Counted from the stretch's first letter, positions 1 to 14,351 are shown. The stretch: 64,000 bases of DNA from Colletotrichum lupini (GCF_023278565.1 NC_064678.1:2666001-2730000); one strand, 5' to 3'. The notes: generated by a model from the sequence alone, not told the origin. Program-made: numbers and translations.

Positions 1-3000
1 TCAAAAAGACAATATAAGGTAGGCACGCTTGATATCAAGGTCTGGACAGCTTAACTCAGACCCGAGACACCCCTCGCTCAGTAGGTATTGACAACCAGCC
101 TCAACTCAATGCCCATGGCGCCGCTCGTCACAAGCCGCAGCAAGCAAGCCAAAGCCAGCCTGACCTCCCCTACGTCTACCGGTATCCCACAGCGTGAACA
201 CCGATGAAGCGCCACACCAGAGACGGCTAGACAGCTATCGATCGGTGATTTGTATCAACTACGGGCCGAGCACATACATAGGTATGTAGTAGGTATCCGT
301 AGAGAACGTCAAGCCACTTGGGATGACAAAATGGGTAGGGAACTAATTAGGTAGGTAGTCTAACGATGCCGATGGGGTAATGCTCCTAGGGACTTGGAAG
401 AAAAGTATTCGAAAAAGGAATCAATGTCGTCCGCGTCGGGGCCCTCGGGAGTCGGGAGCGCCCAGTTTAGCTCCACGCGGACGGGTATCCGGCCGGAAAA
501 TAAAGACCTCGAGGCTTGTCGCTTGGCCCTGCCATCGCTGGGGCACGCCTCGATCGAGCAAAAGGCCGTAGTTGCTCCTTTCACTCTGGCGTAGTGGGTG
601 GTGGGTGAGCGCTGAGCCCTGCGTCATAACTGGAGCCTCTCCCCTACACCCCAAGGCTAAGCCGGGGGCAGCCACCGAAAGATGGAAGGCCAAGACGGGT
701 CTTGAGTTGAAGGAGGGTTGACGAGTGGGTGGGTGGTTACGTTTGCTGGCATGGCTGAGAAGTCTTGGAGATTCAGGAGGGAATGGGGTCATTAATGGTC
801 GTTAATTACCTTGGGTGAGGACGATTCATTATCATTTGCTTTCTCGTTGCCGGAGGCCTCGAATGCTTGGGCTTGGCTTGCAGGCTCCGGGTCTTGGAAC
901 CGATGCTGTGCAGGCGGATCGAAGCCGAAATTTGACTTGGCCTTTTTTCTTTTTCTTTTTTGCTTCTCGTTGCCTTGGATGATAGCGAACTGCAAGAAAG
1001 GGGCCATGGTGTACTGCGTAGACTCTAGAGACTAAAAGCAAATCGAATAGGAAGAGGCTGTGAAAGAGACTCGAGAGTCATTCTGACGAAGATGGGCGTG
1101 AGCTGACGAAGTGGCATTGGAAAAACCGGCCGATCGTTGGACGTCCTGCTGGACTCATCCGTCTACGCACATGTTCCTTTTGAGTGAGCCGGAACACCAA
1201 TGTCAGCTTGCCTGTCTCACCCTTTTGTTGTCTATTGGCCTGGGTATGATTCGAGCGAGTGATTTCGGCTGAATTGGATTGGGCCCGGCGGAAGCGACCT
1301 TAGAAAAAGTGTCGAGAAACTTGGTCGTGGCCGCCCTGTCTAAGTGGGATTAACGATGGCACGACGGTAGGCCGTAGGAGCTGAAGCCTGAAGCTTGGAT
1401 CGCCGGGACGTCCAGACGGCCCGTGCCCCACCAGGCTTTCGCTCACTGTGCTCTAGCGCCATGCAATTTTTAGGTCACTACCTATGGTACCTTACCTATG
1501 TAGAGTAGGTCTTTGCCGTATAGGGCTCAGAACACAGGAGGCTAGGAAATAGGAAAACTTACATGTATACCGGGTCCAATATGCTCTTTATTCAGGCTCT
1601 CTATTCAGATTGTGCATGTAAAGAGAAACCAGAAGCAGTGAGTGTGACACTGAAGACCAAGGTGAAGAGAGTTCCTCATCACAGAAAGTCTGAAGTCTTT
1701 ACTACTTAGGCGAGGTACTTGAGTACTTGGCGACTGACATGATTACCTCAGCATCGGAGGCGCCGCCAATCTTGACTTGTTGAGCTTGTTCTGTATCCGT
1801 ACCTGGCAGGCTATCCCAAGACCAACGATCATCTATCTCTGCTACTGCCAACTCTCGAAGCTGACCTCGAGTCTGGGGAAGATGCCACCACCAGTGTGTA
1901 TGATTGGGAGCTCAGAAGCTAGCAAACCAGAGCCGGGCAAAGATGGAGGGTGTTTTGATGACGAGGCTTGCCCGTGCCAAGATGGGAACGGCTGGCAGTT
2001 CATCGTTTGTTAGTCCCTCTGCAACCTTGAGCCTAAGGTACACACTACTGTTGTAGGGTTGAGGTGACGTTCAGATGGCACGAGCCGCTTGTCTTGGCCC
2101 GCGCTGGCATTTGGCCGGAGAAAGATCGACCAAGACTCCAAGATTCTTGGGCGGCACATTGGAAGGCTTCTCTATGCAGTACCTACGCATCATCAGGTCT
2201 TGGCGCAGAGAGCCTCTCGATATGTTGCACTTGGAGGGAATGAAGATGGAGGAAGGTCGGCCCTTCATTTTTCACACACTCGCTCTCAAGCCTGCAGCCC
2301 GGCACCCCATGCCCGAGTTGGGTCGTACGGATAGGGCAGAAAAGATGGAACGACGGAAGCGCGGCAGCAAAGAAAGAAGGGAAACCCGTCTGTAGGGTTC
2401 TGGGCAGCCATGTCGTACGGGCCACGGTGCGGTGCTGCAGGTGTTGTTGCAACCGACGAGGGGCACAAGCCGACAGACTGGATTCGTGGAGGTGGAGGGG
2501 AAGAGGGGGCCGCGCCATCGACGAACTACACCACATCGAGAGACGGTATGGGGTTCGTATGATATACCGGAGGCGGCGGGACTTTTGAAGAGGGGGTTTC
2601 TGTGAAGCGAGAAGGATAAATGGAACGGCCAAGATAGGCCGACAACGAGTTAACTAGGCCCGGCCCAGGGGATAGAACTTGTAATGACAAGTATGGAAAA
2701 TTTCATGGCAGTGAAGTAACACAGTCGTGACAGTGAGTGATTTAAAAGATTTGCACACATTGTGAAACTTGAAGGTCGGGCTACATTGGCTGGAAGCAAG
2801 GGAGAATCAAGTGACAGCCGTTGGGATGGAGCGGTATTTCAGGGGGACGGGGAAAGGTCTGGAGTAAGAGTCCTCTGCCTGGCTGGGCGAGCTGGAATTC
2901 GACTTGCTTGGGAAGATGCCGGGTGAAGCGTGTATGTATCTGTAGAGTGAGGAGATTCTGGGGATGGGAGGGGCATCGTCTGGGGCCATGGACATGGACC

Positions 3001-4860
3001 AGGACTTGGGCCTGTCTCAGTCCCGGCTGAAGATTCGTGGCCTGCTGCGTCTGGGTAGAGACTCGGAACGGATTGAAGCGGGAAATCGGACATGATGATG
3101 AATTGATAACTATCCAAGAGGGGCTACCCAGGCTGTTGGGCAATGCTTGGGGTAGCTATGGACCGGCTAACTCGACTTGGGAGGTCTGTCGTGATGCGCG
3201 ATATGTTGACGAGACGAGAGTGTCGCTAATTCGGCGACAAGCGACCGAGAGGATAGGCACGCGACCGACGGGGCGGAAGAGGAGAGCAAGCCAGCAGGGG
3301 ATGACATTGACAGGGAAGCGAACGAACGTGAGGGAAAAGGACAAGCGACAGACGGGATTCGGGATGGCATAATGACCACTGTGGATGGGGCATTGGGGCG
3401 AGATGGGGTTAGAACAGGGAGCTGTATCTAACTGGGGAGAGAGTCTGATAGGATGGACAAATAAGGTGCGCAGTGATGGTCAGGCACGGGTTCTTGTGCG
3501 AGTCCGAGATACTGTGTCTGACTGCAGCTGATGATGAAGGGGAGTGATGGGGATAGGCCTTGAGTAATGAGAAGATTATGGTCCATATGGTGAAAGCAAC
3601 GGATGAAGAGGCGGTGGAAATGCATTGCGACGGAGTTGAGAAACAACGACAAGGTTACCTTAGGCCCTGAGCACATGTAAAATACTCCAAAAGCAAGTTT
3701 GAATGTGCGCTGTTTCTCACTCGTAGGCGTAGGCGTAGGCGAAGACGAAGGCTCGCGCTCGCACTCGCCCTTCATTTTCGTGCCTGTCTTGCCTGTCTGT
3801 GTCTGTCCACAGCGTGGGGGCCAAGCATTATGGCGTTCCGGCTCATTCCTACCTGCCTTACCTTATCTTGCCGTCTATGGTCTTGGGTGCTACTTGCTCT
3901 TGGACTTGCGTGCCTGCTCTATCTCATGCTTAGATTATGAGTGAATTATTCGTGTCTCAACTCTGAGGAAACCGAGGTGGTTGCAACTGCCATTGGAATT
4001 GAGGAGCGATTAGGAAGGAGCGTCTAAAAACACACTTCGTCCTACCTCAAGTGCCTCAGGTATAGAATACTTCTGTTACTTTTGTAGACGGGAGGATGTC
4101 GTTCCTTGGGTGTTTCCATTTCGGTACGGCGGTACCTCATCTTCCTGCTTACCAAAGTACTTTACCAACTGGCTTTGCGGGAGATGTACCCAGCCACAAA
4201 GTACACAAGCTGACACCGATGTCAGACTAGGCGGGTACGTACTGCAGAAATCGACCACCCTCGAATTGTACAACTCTGGCAGGCCGCAGATTGGGAATGC
4301 CACACTCACATGCTCGCTCACGCATTGTTACGAGCTGTACGGGATACTGGGGCCCTCAATGTTAGAGGACTCGAGGTGCATGTCTTCCTTGGGGACGAAC
4401 CTGGGTAGTACGAAGCAGAGACAACAGATAGAACTCGCTTTCGCCTACCAGACCTCACCTTGTGTACGCATGACGTGAAGACGAGAGGCCACCTTCTCCA
4501 ACCGGTGCGGTCGGTGAGTGCTTGGGTGGGCGAAATACCATGCATTACCTACTTTACCAGACGTTTGTAGTATTCAACAACCTTGCCTTGAGAAGTAGTG
4601 AGAGGAAAAGATGCAAGACAAAAACATGGCCCGGACCTCCCCCTCTTGGTGTCGTCTGTTCTCGTTCCCGAACTCTACTTGGGTTCTTCTATGATCTAGG
4701 TACTCCGTACCCATCTTCCTCACCTTTTTAACCTTTGGGCTTCTATGAGCGTGCCAGCAGTGCCTGGACGAAGGCGTGCTCGACGCCCAGGTAGCTGCGA
4801 GCGACCAAGGTACCAAGTGATACATACCTCCATAGCTACTAACTTACCTCAACTACCTCG
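1..4860. other. gene-free stretch upstream of the PSD2 region
   Basis: I see no supportable gene on either strand. Open frames are all under about 150 codons, overlap each other in several frames, lack a codon-usage signal and show no recognisable domain or convincing intron. The stretch is rich in short TAGGTA/GGTACC-type words (for example around 285-360 and 1484-1510) and contains one copy of the decamer TACTCCGTAC at 4701-4710. A spliced non-coding transcript cannot be excluded. Confidence 0.5.
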
Positions 4861-6871
4861 TGTACATAGCAAGGTGAGGTGACCTACAGCGTCTTCTCTC
4901 TTAGAGTTCTTCCCAGAGATTGCTGTTTCTGGCTGTTTTCAACCCGAGTTTCTACCCATCTTTGGACGCCGCTTCAGCTTCAGCTCCAGCTCTCCAGCTC
5001 CATCCGTCTCCAGCTCTGTTCCCTGCTCAGGATCCCGTCTCCCACCCCAAACCACGCCAAACGCCTCAAGTGAACCCACCCAACCGCACCCACATCACCC
5101 CAAACAGTGGCCACTTTGCCCGCTAGGGGACTGCACCACGAGCCGAAGCACCCGCGGACCTTCCCAGCCAACGGCCATCGCTGCCCACCAAAAGTCGTCG
5201 TATCTGGGACGAAATACGCTGGAACATACGACGAGACGAGACGGTACTTCGCTCCACCACCAAAATCTCACCGAATCTCAAAGTACCCGCCCGGCCTGAA
5301 TACCCTCGCTATACGTTTTGTCTGGTGTCTATACACGGCCACATCGGACGTAAAAACAACAAGAAAGAAAAAGGTACCTCGAATACTGCGTCCTTTGCAA
5401 TTCAACTAGAAGTACATGTCCATATTCTTTTTTTCCCAAGGTACGTAAGATGGGCAACCGCTCCTCTCTCTCTTTCCCCTGGCCAGGCTCCAGAGTTGCT
5501 CTCGCTCCCTCTCCGTCCTCGACCTCCGCCTGCATTGAGCCGTGGACTTCTGCGACGCCTTTGCTTCTGCCTCTTTCTCGTTCTCTCTCCCCGTCTCTCT
5601 CGCCCTCTCCTCTACCTTTTTCCTATTTTCCCTCGAGACTCTGCTCGCAGGAAACAAAAAAAAAAAGCGTCTCAATCATTCTAATACCCTACCCTTTTGT
5701 CGGTTCCTCCTGTCGGGCCCTTCTCCCTAGCTTACTCCTTCGTTCCAGTTGCACATGGCGGTGGCGCCAGGTTGGATGTGCATCGAAGCCACATAATTAA
5801 ATCTGTACATTTGTTCACTCAACTTTCCATTCTCGACCCCGGGCCTCTTATTATTCAGACATCAGCCCTCAAGGGGCCCCAAGCTCCTACCTCATCTCTC
5901 TTCTCCCTTCTTCTTCTCTTCGTTGCTCTCTGCTTCCAGCCCTTCCCCTTTTTCTCACCTACTGCTACTTCTAGACATTTCTTTCCTCCGTGAGATCCAT
6001 CATCGACCAATACTGACATTGGCTTCATCTCAAGGTCATTGACGGTTCCCACCCTGCGAGGTCAAAACCTGAACCTGAATTGGCCTTCAGCTGTACGTCG
6101 AGGCAACCAAAGGCCCCTGCTCGACACGCTACCAAAAGGCCTCCCCTAACCACACTCGACAGCAATTGTTACGTGTGGCTCGCCAGTCATCGCCAATTCG
6201 TCCAGAGCTATCTTGAGTAGACGCCACCTTTCGCTGTCCGGCGTCGTTGAGCAGTCCAGTTGGCAGGGAAGCACATATCGCAACGAACAGAACGCAGCGT
6301 CGCACTCGTTGAGAAGCGCGGATCAGCAACCAGCAAGCTACACTACTACCGAAACCCTGTCACCACTTGCAGCTGCGCTACCTCATCTCCTGAGCGCGCG
6401 CGCCTCTGCCTGCTTGCCGCAAGCCACTGCCCACCTCCAACCAGCACCACCGCTCCACTCACTACCTACGCCTTTGGGCCCTGCCAACAACAATTCGAGC
6501 GCGGCAATAAGCAACAGCGACAGCAAGCCGAGGTGTGTGAGAGGTCGAAAAAGAAGGACTGCCTTGTTGTGTACGCCCACCCCAGAAACAAGTCGGACAT
6601 TTCGCCTGTCGGGTCATGACAATTGGATAGTCGCTGGAGCCAAATACGTAAGGTACCGCAAGTACCTGACGCGACCTAAGGCTTCCCAGCGCTCCGCATT
6701 GCGTCTCCTACGTCACCCCGCCCCCCCAATCTGGCCGCTCTGCCCGTGAGTGTGTCTGCTCTTGGCTTGTCGCCCTCACACACACGTCGTGTGCCCTGCG
6801 CCCTCCAAACCCTCTTCTTGGCTTGCCGCAACTCTTTTTAGGGGCCGCTCCCCGACCCGCCGTCGTCCACC
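4861..6871 (+). promoter_or_regulatory. pyrimidine-rich promoter/leader of the PSD2-like gene
   Basis: The 2 kb before the PSD2 start codon is strongly C+T rich on the + strand, with CT-repeat blocks around 5455-5640 and C/T-rich stretches in the last 500 bp before the ATG. Such tracts are typical of fungal core promoters and 5' untranslated leaders. No convincing coding frame is present: the longest (6213-6749) reads as composition-biased sequence without a domain. I infer that this is the promoter plus 5' UTR of the downstream gene; the transcription start cannot be placed. Confidence 0.45.
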
Positions 6872-9800
6872 ATGGTCCGCATCATCCCTGGACGACTCAA
6901 GTCCAGCTCCTCCCTCCGCAACAGCCGCAGCAGCAGTCCTACGAGAAACAACAGCACCGGCAGCACCAACAGCAAGATGGAGCTGAGTCCGAAGGAGAAC
7001 GGCTTGACCTTGAAGGTCGTCGTTATGAAGGTAAAAATAACTTTGGCATTGTAGCGCCGATGCGCGGATCCAAGCTGGGTAGCCAACACACAAGACACAC
7101 GATTGCTGACGCTTGATGCATATTAGGCTCGAAATCTTGCCGCAAAAGACAGACGCGGCACATCCGACCCAGTACGAATTCGAATCCAACCCACGCGCGC
7201 TTCCGTTATCCATTGTCTAACATGAACTCTTTTAGTACCTGGTTTTGACACTCGGTGACGCCAAGGTGACCACCCACGAAGTGCCCAAGACTCTCAATCC
7301 AGAATGGAACGTCATCGAAGAACTACCAGTCAATTCGACCCAGAGCCTCCTTCTCGATGTTATATGCTGGGATAAGGACCGCTTCGGCAAGGACTACCTT
7401 GGCGAGTTCGACCTTGCTTTGGAGGAGATCTTCGCCAACGAGCAAATCGAGCAAGCCCCGAAATGGTACCCTCTCAAGAGCAAGAGACCCGGCAAGAAGA
7501 CCAGCGTGGTCTCTGGCGAGGTCATGCTCCAGTTCACCCTCTTCGACCAGTCCAACACAGCCGCTTCCCGCGAACAAGTATTCGAGAAGCTCAATGCCCT
7601 GCTCAACCAGTTGCCTGCGGGCTCCCGACAAATCACACCGACCATGACCCCCCTCATCCAGCCGGTCCAGAATATGAGGGTCAGCGGAACAAACCCGTCA
7701 CCTCCCCTGTCGCGCAACCAAACCGACGCCTACCAAGAAGATGACGATGACGATGATCTGGATATCGAAGACGATACTCCCGAGGACGACGATCCCAGCA
7801 AACCCGAAGTCGCCGAGAAACGCAAGCGACGCCTGAGGATCAAGGGCCTCAAGAAGAAGAGAAGAGACCAAACATACGAGTTCAATAATAGTGGAAGCGA
7901 CGTTGTGGGAGTCATCTATCTTGAAGTCTTGAACATTACGGATCTGCCCCCTGAGCCCAACTCGACCCGGACTACATTTGATATGGATCCTTTCGTCGTT
8001 GCGTCACTCGGCAAGAAGACGTATCGGACCAAGCGAGTGCGGCACAATCTCAACCCGGTCTTCAACGAGAAGATGATTTTCCAAGTACAGGGTCACGAGC
8101 AGACATACTCGTTCTCCTTTACCGTGATGGATCACGACAAGTACTCTGGAAATGATTTCATCGCCGACTGCTCATTACCCATCAGGGAGCTCATTGACAA
8201 GGCCCCCCAGGCAGATCCCGAAACTGGTCTGTACGACGTACCCGAACCCCATGAGTATGTCGCCCCTCAACAGCGCCGCTTCAAGAAGCTAGGAATGTCC
8301 CGTACATCATCTTCCCAAAGCTTGAGCAAGGTGCGACCTGGATTGTCGAAGAATGCAAGCAGTGCATCCACAACTACCCAGACCGGAACAACAACGCCTA
8401 CGCCTCCCGCCCAGGGGTCGACTTTGAACCCTGAGTTCCTGTCTCCTGAGCAAGCCCTCGCAGGAGCCGGTGCGCAAACTGCCGAGCTTGAGGCAGACGA
8501 TGCGGAATTTCACGACTTCAGCGTCGCCCTGAAGATGAAGGACGCCAAGAAGTGGGAGGCCAAGCACAACCCGGTCCTCTACATCCGCGCCAAATACGTC
8601 CCTTACCCGGCTTTGCGACAACAATTCTGGAGATCGATGCTCAAGCAATACGACACCGATGAGAGCGGCCGCATCAGCAAGATTGAGCTGACTACAATGC
8701 TTGACACCCTCGGATCAACGTTGCGCGAGTCAACCATTGATAGCTTCTTCCAGCGTTTCCCCCACAGAGCCCAAGGCGATGACATATCGGACCTGACATT
8801 CGACGAAGCTGTGATATGCTTGGAGGATCAGTTGGAGGCTAAGAGCCGCCCACAACTCAGCGTCACAGACAGAATGAAGGGTATGCTGCCGGATGCTGAC
8901 AAGGTCAAGAATCTGCTCTCTGCTCAAGGCACCAGCAACGTTCCCGGCGGTCTACCGGCAGAAGGGTCTAGCTCATCCGATGGAACTCTCGACGTTCCGG
9001 AGCTCAGCACTCCTGGCGAGGAAGGTGAAATGCTCGACCGGGACGACCTGGCTGAGGACCGTGCCGGCGAGGAGCATGTGGTCGAAATCAGAGAGTGCCC
9101 CATCTGCCACCAGCCGCGCTTGAACAAGCGCAAGGATACCGACATCATCACTCACATTGCAACCTGCGCAAGCCAGGATTGGAGACAAGTCAACAACCTC
9201 GTCATGGGCGGCTTCGTCACCGCTAGCCAGGCCCAGCGCAAGTGGTACTCCAAGGTCATCACAAAGATCTCATACGGCGGTTACAAGCTGGGAGCCAACT
9301 CCGCCAATATCCTTGTGCAAGACCGAATCACTGGCCAAATCAACGAGGAGAAGATGAGCGTCTACGTCAGACTAGGCATTCGCCTGTTGTACAAGGGACT
9401 GAAGTCGAGCAACATGGAGACCAAGCGAAGTAAGTTTCTGATGCAGGTAGTTCACGAGAAGCTCGACTGACAATGCTGTTTTAGTTCGCAAGATGCTCAA
9501 GAGCATGAGTGTCAAGCAGGGCAAGAAGTTTGATGATCCGGCTTCTAAGGCTGAGATCCCCAAATTTATCGAGTTCCACCGCCTCGACATGTCTGAGGTG
9601 CTCCTTCCAACAGAAGAGTTCAAGAACTTCAACGAGTTCTTCTACAGAGCTTTGAAACCCGAAGCTCGCCCATGCTCGGCCCCTGACCGTCCTGACGTTG
9701 TCGTGTCTCCCGCCGACTGTCGCAGCGTTGTCTTCAACAGTGTGAACCAGGCGACCCAGGTTTGGATCAAGGGCCGCGAGTTCTCCATCAAGCGCTTGCT

Positions 9801-10503
9801 TGGTGATGCTTATCCCGAAGACGTGAAGCGGTTCGAGAATGGCGCTCTTGGTATCTTCCGTTTGGCGCCCCAGGATTACCATCGCTTCCACATCCCTGTG
9901 GATGGTGTTTTGGGCAAGCCCAAGACGATTGCGGGAGAATACTACACGGTGAACCCCATGGCCATCCGTTCCGCTCTCGATGTCTACGGCGAAAACGTCC
10001 GAGTTCTCTGCCCAATCGATAGCCCGACTCACGGCCGCGTCATGGTCATCTGTGTTGGTGCCATGATGGTTGGCAGTACTGTGATTACGCAGAAGGAGGG
10101 CGCGCAAGTGAATCGTGCCGATGAACTCGGCTACTTCAAATTTGGTGGCAGCACGATCGTATTGCTATTCGAGCCGGGCAAGATGAAGTTCGATGACGAC
10201 CTGACTGACAACTCCAACGGGGCTCTCGAGACCCTAGTAAGTTATATCTCAAAAGCCCCCCTTATCGAAAGTAGCTGCTGACATTATTTGTAGGTTCGCG
10301 TAGGCATGTCTGTCGGACACGCCCCCGACCAGCCTCAGTGGGAACCCGACATGCGAAAGGACGCAAAGGACGTCACCGATGCCGAGAAGAAGGACGCCAA
10401 ACGCCGTATTGGAGGCAGCCTCGGCAGCGAAGAGTCATCCAGTGGCGAAGATACTCCGAACGCCAGCGCCGGCATCACCACGCACGCTGCGTCGGCCATG
10501 TAG
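6872..10503 (+). CDS. PSD2: phosphatidylserine decarboxylase, C2-domain (PSD2-like) type
   Basis: Converts phosphatidylserine to phosphatidylethanolamine; the C2-containing fungal class acts on Golgi/endosomal membranes. Model: exons 6872-7030, 7127-7171, 7236-9429, 9485-10236 and 10294-10503, all GT-AG with phases that fit, giving 1,119 aa. The start ATG begins MVRIIPGRLK and precedes the first C2 domain without a break. Domains seen: C2 at about 46-150 (split by two introns), an acidic linker, a second C2 at about 290-400, an EF-hand-like loop starting at D541 (DTDESGRIS), a C-x2-C-x15-H-x3-C putative zinc motif (C689, C692, H708, C712), and the decarboxylase domain at about 790-1070. The self-cleaving motif is GGST with Ser1022, which becomes the pyruvoyl group; DYHRFH lies upstream. 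The C-terminal tail after the catalytic subunit is Ser/Asp-rich. No mitochondrial presequence is visible, which fits PSD2 rather than PSD1. Confidence 0.95.
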
Positions 10504-13500
10504 AGTCGCCGTCTTCGCGTTGCGTGTGAGCGGTTCGGGCGCCATGTGCGTTTTGCCAGCGGTTCCGAATACGAGTACCTATCAGTGACTGGAAGATAGA
10601 GGAGCAAGAAGAGGTAGACAACAAAACGGCGTTGTGGAAGAACTGGGCGATTTCCTCGCCCTTCGCATGAGCCGCGTCGAGCTTGTCTCCTGTGGTTTCG
10701 CTTCTGCGACGTTGGTGGCTTTCAACAGACACACGACATGGCTGAATGCGACAGTAGTACAGCGATTGCAGCGATTACGGCACCGAGCATAAGGGCACGG
10801 GATGTGGGAGAGCACACACATGATTGGATCAGAGGCAACACTTTTTTACGAAATACAGAGTACAGAAAACGAGAGTAGGGGAGAGTCTAGGGTGCGGGGA
10901 GGGCCTTGCTTGGCGAGGTGGGGGATCAGCAATGTCGCTCGCTCGCTTTGAATGAATGCAGCAACATGTCAGTTTTCTGTAAAACGGGCCCCCTGGTTCA
11001 TGATGAAGCCAAATGTGATGTGGTGACCAATGAATTGATGCGTTGAGGTCCAAAAGGGAAAGTTTCCTGCCTGCAGTGAGGCCCCAGATGAGTGCATGTC
11101 CCCACGATGTAGGGAAGGGTGCAACAGCGTTGATTGAAACTCTGCGAGGTTGGGCGCCATGCTGGAGATGATGGACTACACGAATCGCGTAGGGAACGAG
11201 CAAAGCATGGGACCAAAATCATTTCATGACTTTCTTCTAGAAGGACCGGCTAGAGTCTAAGTAAGGGGAGAGTTGTTCATGGCATTGATGAAGTTAGGAT
11301 GGAGAATGTGGAGGGGGTTGGTTCCTATTATTAGGCATTGACGAGGTTGAGAGTTTGACTGGGGGTTTAATTGATTTTTATTTTTTTTGCTCGTCATTCG
11401 CGAATGGCCCTCATCCCTTTTTTTTTTTCCCCTTCCTGGTCAGGTCTTTTATTCAAGGATGATACTAGTGTGATCCGTTAGGAGAAGTTTTTGGAGGTTC
11501 CATGTGATGTTGCCGTGTGCCGACATGGGGATGCCTGGTTGGCTGAGTTGGCCCCTTTTTCTTGGGAGTGTCAATGGGAAGGGAAGTTGGGAGTCGCGAA
11601 TGTGTGTGTGTGTGTTGGGTCAAGTGGTGGAGTGGAGTGGGGTAGAGTGAGTGAGTGAGTGATGAGACGGTGGTGATGATGGGTGATGAATGATGGGTGA
11701 CGGCTGAACCGTTGCATGAGAGAGAATGAGGTCGGAACGGTAGAAGAAGGTGAGGATGTTTGGTGAAGCTGTGAGAATGACGTGAGGGGTGGGGCACCAC
11801 CGAAGTGAGTGAGTGAGTGAGTGAGTGAGTGAGTGAGTCGGTGAGGAGGGGTGCGTGTGGTGCAGGTGGAGGAGGGACTGAGTCGCAGGGTGGGGGAGCA
11901 GCAGAGCAGCATCGTCGACGGTTTTATGGCGGTTTACTTTTCATTTGATGAGGAATCTTGTTTATTGCCTTGGGGGAGCTTAAACCCATTCGGATTAAGT
12001 AGACTTGCCAGCCTTTTTCTTTTGCTTCTTTTTTTTCCGTCATCTTTTGGCATAAATCTGTCGGGTTTTGAGAGAGGGTGCAGTGCTCTGGAATAGTTCT
12101 TCTCTTTAATGATGGATGGGGAGGAAGAACTGCAGAATGGTCAAGTGACAGCGCAACTCCCACAATCTCGTGACCGCGGGTTTTCCCAACTTTTATTTAC
12201 AATCTCTTTCCCGAGTAATGAATCTCGCAACATGTGTATGTGAGGAAATAGTTTAGTATAAAAGTGTGGTAAACAACGTCCTTGGGAGAAAGAAGTGGAA
12301 GACGCGCCCAAATGGTGTTGATGTACGGTGAGACTTGGTTACTTGGGACATTGAACGATGACCAAAGACTTTATGGATTAGCCATCCATCGGTACATGGT
12401 TGACGGCTGGCCCCCCGGTCCGGACAGAGCGACGGCAAGGTCACGGATGAACCGATTCGGACGCGGGACCCGGTCTACGGAGCCCCTGACCCTCGGGAAC
12501 GGCGACTGTGCACGGTGACGAAATTGAGAGGAGGGTAAGTGGGATGCTGGATGATTGCTAAAGCGAGAGAGGAACCCCCCCCCCCCCCTTCTTCCATTAT
12601 CACGAAGGTCCTCCGACGAGATCACGGTGAACAGCTTGGCGCGCACGACGCGGTGCGGCGTAGTCACGTCAAGCAGAGACGAACATCATCATGCTCATCA
12701 GTGGAGGGGCCCCTCCCGAGTCCTCCCTGGTGTCTGATGTTCAGTCTCAATTCCAATGCAGGTCCGGTCCTCCACCGAGGTAAACCAAAGTGGATTCCCG
12801 CCTCTCTCTCCCCCTCGATCTTCCTCTCTCGCCCAGTCATTCGTTCTGGTGTTGGTCTCGCGTGAACTAGGGTGATGGAATTTCCCGTGAGCTTTTCCCA
12901 AGTTTTCCCACCCCCTCGTTGCGTCATGGTGGGGGCCGGGTCGACAGCGGTCTACCGTGTACTGACTCTACTCTTGAGCTACGATTGTTCCTGGTTTCGG
13001 AGTCCGGACTCTTGAAGGGTTGGTTGGAGATGCACTCAGTGTGTGGCTCATGTGGGGTAAGTTACCCCCCAAATCGCTCATAGCCTCATACGCAGGACTC
13101 CGTACTGATGGTACGCGATAATAATGTACGTAGGCAGTAAGGGGGGCTCCGCCCGACGATCACTGATTGATAACAGAGAAGTGCCGGTTCGGAAAGGGAG
13201 AGGGGGGTTCGAGAAGAGTCGGTGTCGGAAGTCGGATGTGGACCTACACGTGTATGAACGGAGTATGGTCCATGGAAGGGGCTGAAGTTGGTTAGGAGGA
13301 AACTTGGCACGTGAAGAGGGTCATTCGGTTGTAGACGGGGCATTTCAGACAATTTGTGATGACATTGGACCGACTTTGTGAGTACAATGTTTCAATCACA
13401 GTTGCCAAGAATAGCGATGGTGGCACAGAAAGAAGTTGATGTGAACAATTTATTTGGGGGTATCTATTCCATACACGGGAGCCAGTGTTGGAGGCTCTGC

Positions 13501-14351
13501 TAAAGAAGAACAAGAAAAAAAAAAGATACGAAATGCAAGGCAAGCAGACGCAGGTAGAGAGTCGGAGGGGTGGAGGGGGCAAAGCAAAGATGGAGACGAA
13601 TGTCGTAGCTTTGCATGTCTCTCGAACGATATTCTTCCCCCTTCCCCTTCGCATCCCACCTTCCTCCGCGTGCCCCGCCGGCGATACAATCATGGAGGGG
13701 GGGCTCTTCACTCCCTTCCCCTGCCTGCTGATGGTACGAGCAGCAACTTGCAAAGAGGAATTGGTACGAAGCCGAGAGTACAAAAGAGACAAGAAAAGTG
13801 GGCTTGATGTGATGCCCGACCCTGATGGCGTGACGGACGAAACCTTTTCGGATTTACGTCCCTTTCCTCCCAACCCCACCCAAAAACTGCCGGAATTTGA
13901 CGTGAATGTTTGATTGATTGTGTTGTGTGCGCCGTAAACTCCCCGATGCTGTAGATCCGGAAAACTCTCAATCGAACAAAGATAGAATTGAGCGTTTGGC
14001 TGGTGGTTCTGTGTAAAAGTCCCGCTGTTGATAAGGCACCCGAACGCGAAAGCGACCGAGTCAGCGGCGCCGGTTGGAGGTAACGTCGGCACGGTGGGGT
14101 GGACTTGAGCTCGCATGCTGCAAGTCCAGCTTCGAAAGATTGATGTTGTTGTTCTTGAATTCCAATGTCCTTGACGCCTTTCCGGTTTCCATGACTATCG
14201 TAAATGCGTACATGCAGGTAGCCCAGTATCCCAAGTTGAGATGATGTGTTACTTGAGAGTGGTTGTGGAGAGCTCTATAAACACCCCAAGCTGAAGCTCA
14301 AAGCTTCATGCTCAGGGCCCAAGAGCCGACCGAGATGCGTACAGTCGCCAT
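10504..14351. other. intergenic stretch downstream of PSD2
   Basis: No gene supported. It contains short G/T-rich simple repeats (see the GAGT repeat) and T-rich tracts at about 11375-11430. The largest open frame, 13292-14116 on the minus strand, has no domain, no codon bias and a long Phe/Ser/Leu-rich low-complexity run, so I treat it as chance. One GACTCCGTAC word lies at 13096-13105. Confidence 0.45.
11805..11838. repeat. GTGA/GAGT tetranucleotide microsatellite
   Basis: About 8.5 uninterrupted copies of a GTGA unit, with a shorter block of the same unit at about 11647-11663. It is simple-sequence DNA in an intergenic region. Confidence 0.9.

Noticed and set aside
13292..14116. 274-codon minus-strand open frame in the desert after PSD2
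   Set aside because: No domain, no codon bias, long Phe/Ser/Leu low-complexity run, overlaps equally open frames on the other strand, and its start is not supported.
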